DNA of 64,000 nt from JAAXHB01 sp965221635 (GTDB lineage: Bacteria > Actinomycetota > Acidimicrobiia > Acidimicrobiales > Aldehydirespiratoraceae): positions 1,922,001 through 1,986,000 of the forward strand of contig OZ244902.1 of NCBI GenBank assembly GCA_965221635.1, written 5' to 3'. This document shows positions 36,141-43,893 of the stretch, piece after piece; positions within the stretch are counted from its first letter, which is position 1; every line of letters starts with the position of its first letter. The position numbers and the translations under genes are program-made. Under the pieces are notes generated by a model that searched no databases, had not been told where the DNA came from, and saw only the letters and a list, made by a program, of their open reading frames with translations.

Positions 36141-36195
36141 GGCTGGGGCCAGGTCGGCTGGGGCTCGTTGGCTGGGGCTGGGTCGTCGGCTGGGG
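36141..36195 (-). repeat. Four GGCTGGGG repeats between leuC and leuD
   Basis: GGCTGGGG (plus strand) occurs at 36141-36148, 36156-36163, 36170-36177 and 36188-36195, spaced 14-18 bases; the mRNA reads CCCCAGCC. The block starts directly after the leuC stop and ends about 25 bases before the leuD ATG, so it fills the intercistronic space. Confidence 0.8.
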
Positions 36196-37602
36196 TTACA
36201 GGTCGTCGGGCTGGGCGAAGGTGCCCGCTATGGCTGTGGCCGCCGCCACCGCAGGCGACACCAGATGGGTGCGCCCGCCGCGGCCCTGGCGGCCCTCGAA
36301 GTTGCGATTGGAGGTGCTGGCGGAGCGCTCCTTGGGTGAGAGCTTGTCGGGGTTCATTGCCAGACACATCGAACATCCCGGCTCGCGCCAGTCGAAACCG
36401 GCGGCGGTGAACACCTCATCGAGGCCCTCCGCCTCGGCTTGGGCCTTCACCGGGCCCGACCCGGGAACCACAAGGGTGCGCACCCCCGGCGCCACCTTGC
36501 GTCCCTGTGCCACCGCGGCCGCGGCCCGCAGATCCTCGATGCGGCTGTTGGTACACGAGCCGATGAACACGGTGTCCACCTTGATGTCGCGCATGGCGGT
36601 GCCCGCGGTGAGGCCCATGTAGGCCAAAGCACGAGCGGCGGAATCACGACCGGCGGGGTCGTCGAACGAGTCCGGGTCGGGCACCGCCGCGTCGAGGCGG
36701 GTGACCTGCGCGGGGTTCGTTCCCCAGGTGACCATGGGCGCGATCTGCGCGGCGTCAAGATGCACCTCGTGGTCGAAGGCGGCGCCGTCGTCGGTGCGCA
36801 GCGTGAGCCAGTCCTGCACCGCCGCATCCCAAGCGTCACCCACCGGGGCATGGCGACGCCCTCGCAGGTACTCCACTGTCACCTCGTCGGGCCCGATCAG
36901 CCCGGCCTTGGCGCCGGCTTCGATGGACATGTTGCACACCGTCATGCGGCCCTCCATCGACAACGCCTCGATCACCGAGCCCCGATACTCGATGATCTTG
37001 CCGATGCCGCCGCCGGTGCCGATTTGGCCGATGATGGCGAGGATCACGTCCTTGGCCGAGGCGGACTCGGCGAGTTCCCCCGTGACGTTCACGGCCATCG
37101 TGCCGGGCCTGGCCTGGGGCAGGGTCTGGGTCGCCAGCACGTGTTCCACTTCGCTGGTTCCGATACCGAAGGCGATCGCCCCGAACGCACCGTGGGTGGA
37201 CGTGTGCGAATCACCGCAAACGATGGTCATGCCCGGCTGGGTGAGCCCCAACTCGGGGCCGATCACGTGAACGATGCCCTGATTGGCGTGACCCATCGGA
37301 TAGTTGACGATGCCGAACTCCTCGGTGTTGCGCCGCAGCGTCTCCACCTGCTTGCGGCTGATCTCGTCGGCTATCGGCTTGTGAATGTCCGCGGTGGGAA
37401 CGTTGTGATCCTCGGTGGCCACGGTGAGTTCCGGCCGATGCACACCACGCCCCGACAGGCGCAACCCGTCGAACGCCTGCGGGGAGGTCACCTCGTGAAC
37501 AAGGTGCAGGTCTATGTACAGCAGGTCGGGCTCGCCCGAGTCCCCTGCGGTCACCACGTGACGATCCCAGATTTTCTCGCTGAGGGTTCTCGGCATGCTC
37601 AC
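36196..37602 (-). CDS. leuC: 3-isopropylmalate/citramalate isomerase, large subunit
   Basis: 468 residues, an aconitase-family [4Fe-4S] enzyme. Signatures: LHLVHEVTSPQAFDGLRL, VCGDSHTSTHGAFGAIAFGIGTSEVEHV, VFIGSCTNSRIEDLRAAA with the first cluster Cys, and CSMCLAMNPDKLSPKERSASTSNRNFEGRQG with the other two (Cys-x2-Cys). Start: GTG 37602 has TAGGAT six bases upstream; ATG 37596 is the alternative. It precedes leuD as one operon. In this neighbourhood it probably serves both leucine and citramalate-derived isoleucine synthesis. Confidence 0.93.
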   Translation of the reverse strand: MSMPRTLSEKIWDRHVVTAGDSGEPDLLYIDLHLVHEVTSPQAFDGLRLSGRGVHRPELTVATEDHNVPTADIHKPIADEISRKQVETLRRNTEEFGIVNYPMGHANQGIVHVIGPELGLTQPGMTIVCGDSHTSTHGAFGAIAFGIGTSEVEHVLATQTLPQARPGTMAVNVTGELAESASAKDVILAIIGQIGTGGGIGKIIEYRGSVIEALSMEGRMTVCNMSIEAGAKAGLIGPDEVTVEYLRGRRHAPVGDAWDAAVQDWLTLRTDDGAAFDHEVHLDAAQIAPMVTWGTNPAQVTRLDAAVPDPDSFDDPAGRDSAARALAYMGLTAGTAMRDIKVDTVFIGSCTNSRIEDLRAAAAVAQGRKVAPGVRTLVVPGSGPVKAQAEAEGLDEVFTAAGFDWREPGCSMCLAMNPDKLSPKERSASTSNRNFEGRQGRGGRTHLVSPAVAAATAIAGTFAQPDDL

Positions 37603-37608
37603 GACCCA

Positions 37609-37614
37609 ATCCTA
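37609..37614 (-). promoter_or_regulatory. Putative -10 box, leaderless start of leuC
   Basis: TAGGAT on the minus strand, six bases before the GTG at 37602. Confidence 0.5.
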
Positions 37615-37690
37615 GAACCGCCGGACGGCCCCTTCTGTTGGGCCTTCTGGTCGGGTGGTTCTGTTTGGGTGATCCTGTTCGGGGCTTGCC

Positions 37691-37864
37691 TCAGGGGCGT
37701 CCGGTGATCACCACCGGGTCGGGATCGGCGCTCAGCGCTTCCCACACGAACAATCCCACCGCGGCACTCAACAACAGCGCTCCCACGATCATCGCCACCC
37801 TCGCCCAGCGCAGAACGCGCCGATCGCCGCCACCGTCGGCGGTGTGGTCGCCCGAAGTGAGCAT
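37691..37864 (-). CDS. Small single-span membrane protein
   Basis: 57 residues (ATG 37864; a GTG codon just before it is an alternative). The front is polar (MLTSGDHTADGGGDRR) and is followed by one membrane helix (about 24-42, AMIVGALLLSAAVGLFVWEAL) and a short tail DPDPVVITGRP. Codon choice has the strong G/C third-position bias of real genes in this window. It sits between greA and leuC on the same strand, 89 bases after greA. No family recognised; it may be one of the short membrane proteins often linked to greA in actinobacteria, but I cannot support that further. Confidence 0.5.
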   Translation of the reverse strand: MLTSGDHTADGGGDRRVLRWARVAMIVGALLLSAAVGLFVWEALSADPDPVVITGRP

Positions 37865-37953
37865 CACCGAACGCTCATCGCTTCCGGCAGGTGCGGCGCA
37901 ACCGACGGCGCCAGGGCCCAGCCACCACTCCGGCCAGCACGCCAGCCACTACT

Positions 37954-38433
37954 TCAGCCAATGCTCACCACGGTCACTTTCAGCATCCCCACGGGAGACT
38001 GGAACTCCACTTCGGTTCCCGCGGTTGCCCCGAGCAGGGCCTCTCCCATCGGGGATCCCGGTGAAACCACGTTCACCTCGCTGGACTGTTCCTCGATGGA
38101 ACCCACCAGGTAGCGCTCCGTTTCGTCCTCGGGGTCGCCCTCGAAGCGGATCTCCACAATTGATCCCAGGCCCACCTCCGATGACTCCGCACTGTCGTCC
38201 GATTCGAGGATCACCGAATTGTCCAGAATCCGGGTGAGGTGCATGATCCTGCCCTCCATCTTGCCCTTCTCCTCCTTGGCGGCGTGATAGTCGCCGTTCT
38301 CGGACAGGTCGCCGAGTTCGCGCGCGGCTTCGATCTTGCGGGCGATGTCGATGCGGCCACGGGTGGTCAAATCGCTCAGCTCCTCGGTGAGCCGATCATG
38401 CGCGGCCCGCGAGAGCTTGTGAATGTCAGGCAT
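37954..38433 (-). CDS. greA: Transcription elongation factor GreA
   Basis: 159 residues. N-terminal coiled coil (HDRLTEELSDLTTRGR, IARKIEAARELGDLSENGDYHAAKEEKGKMEGRI split by turns) with the acidic tip residues in GDLSENGDY that reach into the RNA polymerase channel, then the C-terminal FKBP-like domain (VVSPGSPMGEALLG). GreA stimulates transcript cleavage in backtracked polymerase. The start has TAGATT six bases upstream and no ribosome site. It is divergent from the leuB leader. Confidence 0.93.
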   Translation of the reverse strand: MPDIHKLSRAAHDRLTEELSDLTTRGRIDIARKIEAARELGDLSENGDYHAAKEEKGKMEGRIMHLTRILDNSVILESDDSAESSEVGLGSIVEIRFEGDPEDETERYLVGSIEEQSSEVNVVSPGSPMGEALLGATAGTEVEFQSPVGMLKVTVVSIG

Positions 38434-38439
38434 CGCGAA

Positions 38440-38445
38440 AATCTA
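38440..38445 (-). promoter_or_regulatory. Putative -10 box, leaderless start of greA
   Basis: TAGATT on the minus strand, six bases before the ATG at 38433. Confidence 0.5.
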
Positions 38446-38585
38446 GTGCGCAGCGCGAATTGTGACGTGAGTGCGCAGGTGTTGTGATTGCGTGGACTTC
38501 GCCTCGACACGCCCGAGTGACACGGGCACCGCCGGCGGCGTTTGTGACGGGTCGCGCCGACGCCGAGCAATGTCGTGACTTGGCG

Positions 38586-38613
38586 TTGGTGGCGGCCCGC
38601 CCACAGGTAGCAT
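38586..38613 (+). promoter_or_regulatory. Promoter of the leuB leader transcript
   Basis: TAGCAT at 38608-38613 inside GGTAGCAT, with TTGGTG at 38586-38591 as a possible -35 (16-base spacer). A transcript would begin at or near the GTG at 38621, so the leader peptide is probably translated leaderless. The same GGTAGCAT stands before both RDD genes. Confidence 0.6.
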
Positions 38614-38620
38614 TGGGCTC

Positions 38621-38683
38621 GTGGCAGCCTTCGGGGTGAGCATTCGAGACAAGTTCGACTCTGGCGTTCCTGTAATTCGTTAG
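38621..38683 (+). CDS. Leader peptide of the leuB-ilvE-cimA operon (20 codons)
   Basis: GTG-initiated 20-codon frame, MAAFGVSIRDKFDSGVPVIR, ending TAG at 38681-38683. It has three Val (residues 6, 16, 18) and two Ile (8, 19). Residues 16, 18 and 19 lie within four codons of the stop, as GTT CCT GTA ATT; GTA and ATT are rare choices in this GC-rich sequence. The stop overlaps the first arm of a hairpin and a rho-independent terminator follows. This is the layout of an amino-acid-starvation attenuator: stalled ribosomes at the Val/Ile codons would alter folding downstream. There is no ribosome site; the -10 box is seven bases away, so it should be leaderless. Read as inference, strongly supported by layout. 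Confidence 0.65.
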   Translation: MAAFGVSIRDKFDSGVPVIR

Positions 38684-38737
38684 GCGCGCCACACCGGCGC
38701 GCCCAAAGAACCGTCCACCCAAGGTGGGCGGTTTTGT
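38683..38737 (+). terminator. Attenuator: hairpin plus rho-independent terminator before leuB
   Basis: First hairpin: GGCGCGCC (38683-38690) pairs with GGCGCGCC (38696-38703), loop ACACC. Second: CCGTCCACC (38711-38719) pairs with GGTGGGCGG (38723-38731, one G-U), loop CAA, followed by TTTTGT, a standard intrinsic terminator. CGCCC at 38700-38704 in the first hairpin can instead pair with GGGCG at 38726-38730, which breaks the terminator. A ribosome stalled at codons 18-19 would cover 38683-38690 and free that alternative. Confidence 0.7.
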
Positions 38738-38780
38738 CGTATCGGGGTGGCAACACCCACAGCAAACAGGCGGGGCCAAA

Positions 38781-38857
38781 GGACAGGCCCCGGGACAGGC
38801 ACAAGGACAGGGCCACAGGCACAAGGACAGGGCCAAGGGACAGGGCCAAAGGACAGG
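38781..38857 (+). repeat. Six GGACAGG repeats in the leuB 5' leader
   Basis: GGACAGG occurs at 38781, 38793, 38805, 38825, 38838 and 38851, within longer units such as GGCACAAGGACAGGGCCA. The block lies between the terminator and the leuB ATG (38865); the last copy runs into the ribosome site AGGTGGAG. The purine-rich copies resemble weak Shine-Dalgarno sites. Confidence 0.85.
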
Positions 38858-38864
38858 TGGAGCA

Positions 38865-39830
38865 ATGGCACACAGGGTTGGGGTGATAGGCGGCGACGGG
38901 ATCGGCCCGGAGGTCGTGGCCGAGGGACTCAAAGTGATCGCCGCGGCGGGCGTGGAACTGGAGCTGACCTCCTATGACCTCGGAGGTGACCGTTACCTTC
39001 GCGACGGCACCGTGCTAGACGACGCCACCGTGGAACAGTGGCGCAGCCTCGACGCGCTGTACCTCGGCGCGGTGGGCACACCCGAAGTGCCGCCGGGAGT
39101 GATCGAACGGGGCTTGCTGCTCAAGATGCGTTTCGATCTGGACCTGTACGTGAACCTGCGACCCTTCGTGGCGCCCGGTCACGACTTCACCGTGATTCGT
39201 GAGAACACCGAGGGCACCTACGCCGGTGAGGGCGGGTTCCTGCGCAAGAACACACCCCACGAGATCGCCACCCAGGGTTCGGTGAACACCCGCCACGGAG
39301 TGGAACGCGCAGTGCGATACGCCTTCGAGCTGGCCAACTCGCGCCGTGGTCATGTGACGTTGGTTCACAAGACCAACGTGCTCACCTTCTCCGGAGACCT
39401 GTGGGCTCGCGCCTTCGACGAGGTTGCCGCGCAGTATCCGCAGATCGACACCGCCTACAACCACGTGGACGCCGCCTGCATCTATTTCGTGGAAGACCCG
39501 GCCCGCTACGACGTGATCGTTACCGACAACCTCTTCGGTGACATCCTCACAGACCTCGGCGGCGCCGTGTCGGGCGGAATCGGCCTGGCGCCCACCGCCA
39601 ACCTGCACCCCGGGCAGGTGTCCATGTTCGAACCGGTTCACGGCTCGGCGCCCGACATCGTGGGAACGGGCCGGGCCAACCCCGTCGCAGCGGTGCTTTC
39701 GGGCGCGATGATGCTCGATCACCTCGGCGAAACCGCAGCCGCGGCCGCCATACGCGAGGCTTGCGCAAAACCAGAGAATCTCAAGGGAACCACCAGCGAG
39801 ATCGGCGACGCCATAGTCGCCCGGCTGTAG
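38865..39830 (+). CDS. leuB: 3-isopropylmalate dehydrogenase
   Basis: 321 residues from ATG 38865 with AGGTGGAG upstream; the frame is open further left, but only through the repeat block. Signatures: IGGDGIGPEVVAEGL, the substrate loop MRFDLDLYVNLRPF with its arginines, FTVIRENTEGTYAG, VHKTNVLTFSGDLW (Lys) and YDVIVTDNLFGDILTDLGG; the dinucleotide site is EPVHGSAPDIVGTGRANP. It is somewhat shorter than most LeuB (340-360). It oxidises 3-isopropylmalate, and 3-methylmalate in the citramalate pathway. First gene of leuB-ilvE-cimA, behind an attenuator. Confidence 0.92.
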   Translation: MAHRVGVIGGDGIGPEVVAEGLKVIAAAGVELELTSYDLGGDRYLRDGTVLDDATVEQWRSLDALYLGAVGTPEVPPGVIERGLLLKMRFDLDLYVNLRPFVAPGHDFTVIRENTEGTYAGEGGFLRKNTPHEIATQGSVNTRHGVERAVRYAFELANSRRGHVTLVHKTNVLTFSGDLWARAFDEVAAQYPQIDTAYNHVDAACIYFVEDPARYDVIVTDNLFGDILTDLGGAVSGGIGLAPTANLHPGQVSMFEPVHGSAPDIVGTGRANPVAAVLSGAMMLDHLGETAAAAAIREACAKPENLKGTTSEIGDAIVARL

Positions 39831-39844
39831 GCAACCCCTGCCAA

Positions 39845-39850
39845 TAGGCT
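39845..39850 (+). promoter_or_regulatory. Possible internal promoter (-10) before ilvE
   Basis: TAGGCT between leuB and ilvE, about 25 bases before ilvE, with AAGGAGG as ribosome site at 39864-39870. It could give leuB-independent expression. Confidence 0.35.
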
Positions 39851-39875
39851 CACCCTCAACGCCAAGGAGGAAGAC

Positions 39876-40829
39876 ATGACCAACCCCAGGGCGGCAACCA
39901 ATCCGCATTCGATTGCAGTGACCAACAGCGTGTGGGTGAACGGCGACCTGGTGCCATTCGCGGACGCAACCACCCACATCCTCACGCATTCGCTTCACTA
40001 CGGAACCGCAGTGTTCGAAGGGATTCGCGCATACGAAACCGACAAGGGCCCAGCGGTGTTCCGTCTCACCGACCACATCGTGCGATTCCACAACTCTGCG
40101 CGGATCATGGCGATGGACATGCCGTACTCGGTTGAGGAACTGGTGGAGGCGTGCAAGCTGGTGGTGCGAGACAGCGGGCTCAAGGCGTGTTACGTGCGCC
40201 CGATCGCCTACTACGGCTTCGGCCCGATGGGACTGTCCACCGCGGACTGCATCACCGAGGTGGCCATAGCGGTGTGGCCGTGGGGCGCCTACCTCGGCGA
40301 CGACGCCCTCACCAAAGGCGTGCGCATGAAGATCTCGTCGTGGATCCGCCACGATCACAACATCATGCCGCCCGCGTCGAAAACCACCGGCAACTACGCA
40401 AACTCCACGCTCGCCAAGATGGAAGCGCTGCGCGCCGGTTACGACGAGGCGATCATGTTGAACACAGCGGGTTTGGTGTCCGAATGCACCGGCGAGAACA
40501 TCTTCGCCGGGCTCGGTGACACGCTGGTCACCCCGCCCACCACCTCGGGCGCGCTGCCGGGCATCACCCAGGATTCGGTGCTGGCGATCGCCAAGGATCT
40601 CGGCATCGAGGCCCGCACCGCGGAACTGGCCCGCAGCGACCTGTACATCTCCGACGAGATCTTCGTTTGTGGAACCGCTGCGGAGGTGAGCGCGGTTAAC
40701 TCGGTTGACGACCGGTCGGTTCCGTCATGTCCGGGCCCTCGCACCATGGCCATCGCCGACGCCTACGCAGAGGTGGTGCGCGGCGGCAACGACAAGTACA
40801 AGACATGGAACGAGTACGTCCACGAGTAG
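39876..40829 (+). CDS. ilvE: Branched-chain amino acid aminotransferase
   Basis: 317 residues, fold-type IV PLP enzyme. Signatures: VWVNGDLVPFADATTHILTHSLHYGTAVFEGIRAY, split by the conserved turn, RLTDHIVRFHNSARIMAM, the PLP lysine in KTTGNYANSTLAKMEAL, and NTAGLVSECTGENIFAG. It makes leucine, isoleucine and valine from the oxo acids using glutamate. ATG 39876 follows AAGGAGGA. It lies between leuB and cimA on one strand, as expected in a branched-chain operon. Confidence 0.93.
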   Translation: MTNPRAATNPHSIAVTNSVWVNGDLVPFADATTHILTHSLHYGTAVFEGIRAYETDKGPAVFRLTDHIVRFHNSARIMAMDMPYSVEELVEACKLVVRDSGLKACYVRPIAYYGFGPMGLSTADCITEVAIAVWPWGAYLGDDALTKGVRMKISSWIRHDHNIMPPASKTTGNYANSTLAKMEALRAGYDEAIMLNTAGLVSECTGENIFAGLGDTLVTPPTTSGALPGITQDSVLAIAKDLGIEARTAELARSDLYISDEIFVCGTAAEVSAVNSVDDRSVPSCPGPRTMAIADAYAEVVRGGNDKYKTWNEYVHE

Positions 40830-40923
40830 CCCCCGGTCGGGGCCCCCGCCCGCAGCGGCCAGCGTTCTCGGCGGGCGGACCTTGGCGCGCGCCGGGCAAC
40901 CGCACCGTGGCACAGAGGGCGAC

Positions 40924-42555
40924 ATGACCGGCGGGCAGAGCGCCGCGCAAAGCCGGCGGCCCGTGGCGGTGGACATTTACGACACCACCCTGCGAGACGG
41001 CACCCAGCTTGAGGGCATCTCGCTGACCGTGAGCGACAAGCTTCGCATCGCGGCCCAGCTCGACCACCTCGGCGTGGCGTTCATCGAGGGCGGATGGCCG
41101 GGCTCCAACCCGAAGGACGACGAGTTCTTCGAGCGCGCCCGCAGCGAGCTGAGCCTCGAAACCAGCGAACTCGTGGCGTTCGGCTCCACCCGCCGCGCAC
41201 GTGGCCGGGTGGACTCGGACATGACCCTGGCCAACCTGGTGGCCGCGGGCACCCGCTGGGTGTGCATCGTGGGCAAATGCTGGGACTATCACGTAACCGA
41301 AGCCCTGCAAACCACCCTCGATGAGGGCGTTGCCATGGTGGCCGACTCCGTGGCGTACCTGGTGGCCCAGAACAAACGGGTGATGTTCGACGCCGAGCAC
41401 TTCTTTGACGGCTACCGCAACAACCCGGAGTTCAGCCTGCGGGTGTTGGAGGCCGCGGCCATCGCCGGCGCGGAGGTGGTGGTGCTGTGCGACACCAACG
41501 GTGGCACCCTTCCCCCCGACATCACCGAAGCCGTGACCGCGGTGGTGGATCACCTGGACTGCTCGGTGGGGATCCACCTTCACAACGACACCGGCTGCGG
41601 CGTGGCCAACGCCCTGGCGGCGGTGCTCGCCGGAGCCACCCAGGTGCAGGGCACCATCAACGGCTACGGCGAGCGGGTGGGCAACTGTGACCTGGTGCCC
41701 ATCATCGCCAACCTCGAATTGAAGATGGACATCCGCGCCCTGCCCGAGGGCCGCTTGAACCGGCTTTCGTCGGTGGCGCATCACGTGGCCGAGTTGGTGA
41801 ACTTCCCGCTCAATCCGCAACAGCCGTATGTGGGCGCCACCGCGTTCGCGCACAAGGCCGGCTTGCACACCAGCGCGCTGAGCCGGCGCCCCGACGCCTA
41901 CGAGCATGTCGACCCGGCCGCTGTGGGATCCGAAACCAGGGTGCTGGTATCGGAAATGGCCGGGCGTTCGACGCTGGCGATGAAAGCGGCAGCGCTGGGC
42001 ATCGACATCGACGACCGGGTGCTCGGCGAGGTGATCGACACCCTGAAACGTCTTGAGCACGCCGGGTACCACTTCGAGGCCGCCGACGCGTCGCTGGAGC
42101 TGTTGATGCGCGGCGCCGCGGGGTGGGAGCAGGACTACTTCCGCCTGGAGTCGTTTCGGGTGTTGGCCGACCATCGATCCGGGGCGGGGGCACGCGCCTG
42201 GAACGACGTGTCGGTGGACGTTGAGTCCGAGGCCACGGTGAAGCTGTGGGTGAAAGGGGAACGGCGCACCGCGGTGGGTGAGGGCAACGGCCCGGTGAAC
42301 GCCATCGACTCGGCGCTGCGTTCGGCCATAGAGGACTGCTACCCGGCGGTGAACCGCATCTCGCTAACCGATTACAAGGTGCGAGTGCTCGACACGCACA
42401 ACGCCACCCGGGCGGTGACCCGCGTGCTGGTGGACTCAACCGACCGCCGCCGCACGTGGACCACCATCGGCGTGTCCACCAACATCATCGAGGCGTCCTG
42501 GCAGGCCCTGGCGGACTCCCTGGTGTACGGCCTGCTTCACGCCGAGGACACCTAA
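40924..42555 (+). CDS. cimA: (R)-citramalate synthase
   Basis: 543 residues from ATG 40924 with GAGGGC upstream. HMGL-like TIM barrel: DIYDTTLRDGTQLEGISLTVSDK, FIEGGWPGSNPKDDEFF, CDTNGGTLPPDI, GIHLHNDTGCGVANA and GTINGYGERVGNCDL, with the C-terminal regulatory (LeuA dimer) domain from about 400. The IEGGWPGSNPKD segment is of the citramalate-synthase (CimA) type rather than 2-isopropylmalate synthase. It condenses pyruvate and acetyl-CoA to citramalate, starting the threonine-independent route to isoleucine. LeuC, LeuD and LeuB for the next steps are in the same 7 kb. Confidence 0.9.
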   Translation: MTGGQSAAQSRRPVAVDIYDTTLRDGTQLEGISLTVSDKLRIAAQLDHLGVAFIEGGWPGSNPKDDEFFERARSELSLETSELVAFGSTRRARGRVDSDMTLANLVAAGTRWVCIVGKCWDYHVTEALQTTLDEGVAMVADSVAYLVAQNKRVMFDAEHFFDGYRNNPEFSLRVLEAAAIAGAEVVVLCDTNGGTLPPDITEAVTAVVDHLDCSVGIHLHNDTGCGVANALAAVLAGATQVQGTINGYGERVGNCDLVPIIANLELKMDIRALPEGRLNRLSSVAHHVAELVNFPLNPQQPYVGATAFAHKAGLHTSALSRRPDAYEHVDPAAVGSETRVLVSEMAGRSTLAMKAAALGIDIDDRVLGEVIDTLKRLEHAGYHFEAADASLELLMRGAAGWEQDYFRLESFRVLADHRSGAGARAWNDVSVDVESEATVKLWVKGERRTAVGEGNGPVNAIDSALRSAIEDCYPAVNRISLTDYKVRVLDTHNATRAVTRVLVDSTDRRRTWTTIGVSTNIIEASWQALADSLVYGLLHAEDT

Positions 42556-42621
42556 ACCACCGCGGCGGGCATTTCGCCTGAGTCTGGGGTGGGGTGGGCT
42601 CGCCTCGGCTGGTTCGCGGCC

Positions 42622-42627
42622 TACGCT
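42622..42627 (+). promoter_or_regulatory. Putative -10 box before the gene at 42636
   Basis: TACGCT, eight bases ahead of the ATG at 42636, without ribosome site; leaderless geometry. Confidence 0.4.
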
Positions 42628-42635
42628 GCGAACCC

Positions 42636-43151
42636 ATGGCAGCGCCCAGCTACGTGCCCGCCACCGAGAACCCGCCCACGGCTTATCGCTCTGCGCCTTG
42701 GCGTGACGGTTCGTGGACGGCGGTTCGTCCCGGTGAGGTGGTCGGCGCACCCGAGGGGCCCGAGTTGGGTTTCCAAGGCCCCGATCAGGGTTACGCCCTC
42801 AAGCTGGCCGGTCGCTTCGCCGACCGGCTGGTGCTCGCGCCCGGTGAGCAAGCCGATGACGCCCTTGCCGGTTGTTGCGCGGTTGCGCTGCGTCGAGCCT
42901 CGTTGTTCGGCCGGGCGCCGGTGGTACACGACCTGAGACTCGCCCTTGAAGTGCTCGGCCTGCTCGACCAAGCCGACGACGAGCTCGTTGAGTGGCGCGG
43001 CCCCCTCCTTGCCGGCGCGGCGAGCCACCACGGTCATCACCAGCAGCACCACCTCGCCACCCAAGTGCCCGAATCGACCCTGCTCTCCACACCCGAAGCA
43101 GTAGCCGCCGCCCGAAGATCCAACTGGCGCACCCCCCTCGGCCTCACCTGA
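42636..43151 (+). CDS. Uncharacterised protein, His-rich near C-terminus
   Basis: 171 residues. No family recognised. The front is Pro-rich (PATENPPTAYRSAPWRDG), then VRPGEVVGAPEGPELGFQGPDQGYALKLAGRFADRL and an Ala/Leu/Asp-rich helical centre (ALEVLGLLDQADDEL). A His-rich stretch, SHHGHHQQHHLATQVPE, near 130-146 could bind metal. The tail is VAAARRSNWRTPLGLT. No signal or membrane segment, so cytoplasmic. Codon bias is typical of neighbours and the start has a TACGCT box at leaderless distance, so I consider it a real gene. It stands between cimA and the RDD genes. Confidence 0.6.
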   Translation: MAAPSYVPATENPPTAYRSAPWRDGSWTAVRPGEVVGAPEGPELGFQGPDQGYALKLAGRFADRLVLAPGEQADDALAGCCAVALRRASLFGRAPVVHDLRLALEVLGLLDQADDELVEWRGPLLAGAASHHGHHQQHHLATQVPESTLLSTPEAVAAARRSNWRTPLGLT

Positions 43152-43269
43152 CCCCAAGGGTCGGCTCGGGCCGCGTCGCCACCCGGCCCCGAAAGAACTC
43201 ACGCAGGAGCGTCTGCGTGAGCCGCGCGACGGTGCGGGTTGGTTCCTTTGTCGGCGCTGTCGCGGCTGG

Positions 43270-43794
43270 TCAGACCTTTATCACCAGCGTGCGGCCCAGC
43301 ATGTCGTGGTACCCCTGGCGCATCGGGTTCCACAGCAGCGAGAGGTACACCACCAACAACGCGACCGGCCCGGCGAACGGAACGAGCGCCAGCGCGGCCG
43401 GCAAACCCCATCTAAGCACCGACCGGCCCAGCCCGGGGGTGCCGCCTGCGTCTGAGGCCACGACTTTGATCCTGAGGGCCATCTTTCCGAGAGTTTGGCC
43501 CAGGTACGCGATCAGCAACCCTTCATAAAGGAATCCAACGATCAGCGATGCGACGATTTCTTCCTGGCCGGGGGGTTCGTCCATATCCATTTCAACGCCG
43601 GCGACTTGAAGAAAAGCGGTGAACGTCAAACCCATGATGAGGATGTCGATGATCCTTGCGAGCAGTCGACGTCCGGGGTGCGCGAGTTCGACCAGCTCAC
43701 CGGTTCGAAGCTCTCCCCCTGACTTGTCGGGCATACCCGACCCCGGGCCCGTGGATCCCGGCCGAGCGGGAGGTGGCGGAGGAATGTTGGACAT
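43270..43794 (-). CDS. RDD-family membrane protein (second of a tandem pair)
   Basis: 174 residues. After a Pro-rich cytoplasmic front (SNIPPPPPARPG) comes the RDD signature RRLLARIIDILIMG, then three hydrophobic segments (about 44-60, 82-98, 132-152) with AYLGQTLGKMALRIKVV and the tail MRQGYHDMLGRTLVIKV. RDD proteins act as ion or osmolyte transporters or as membrane helpers; function in this group unknown. It is closely related to the next gene upstream, sharing the front layout, RDD motif and the C-terminal GYHDMLGRTLVIK string. Confidence 0.82.
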   Translation of the reverse strand: MSNIPPPPPARPGSTGPGSGMPDKSGGELRTGELVELAHPGRRLLARIIDILIMGLTFTAFLQVAGVEMDMDEPPGQEEIVASLIVGFLYEGLLIAYLGQTLGKMALRIKVVASDAGGTPGLGRSVLRWGLPAALALVPFAGPVALLVVYLSLLWNPMRQGYHDMLGRTLVIKV

Positions 43795-43893
43795 GTCGAA
43801 CTCCTTTTCGGGCCGAGCACTTCAGGCCACACCCTTGCCGGGACTATGGAGACTGCGACGGACCCGGAGGCAGACGGTGCAGCGACCGCGACG

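Noticed and set aside
36141..36195. CRISPR-like repeat array between leuC and leuD
   Set aside because: Repeat cores are only eight bases with 6- to 10-base gaps; no spacers of uniform length and no cas genes.
38621..38864. T-box riboswitch upstream of leuB
   Set aside because: There is no T-box core sequence (TGGNACC type) or specifier-loop arrangement; the short peptide and two hairpins explain the region better.
39015..40358. 447-codon antisense frame over leuB and ilvE
   Set aside because: Both sense genes are unmistakable.
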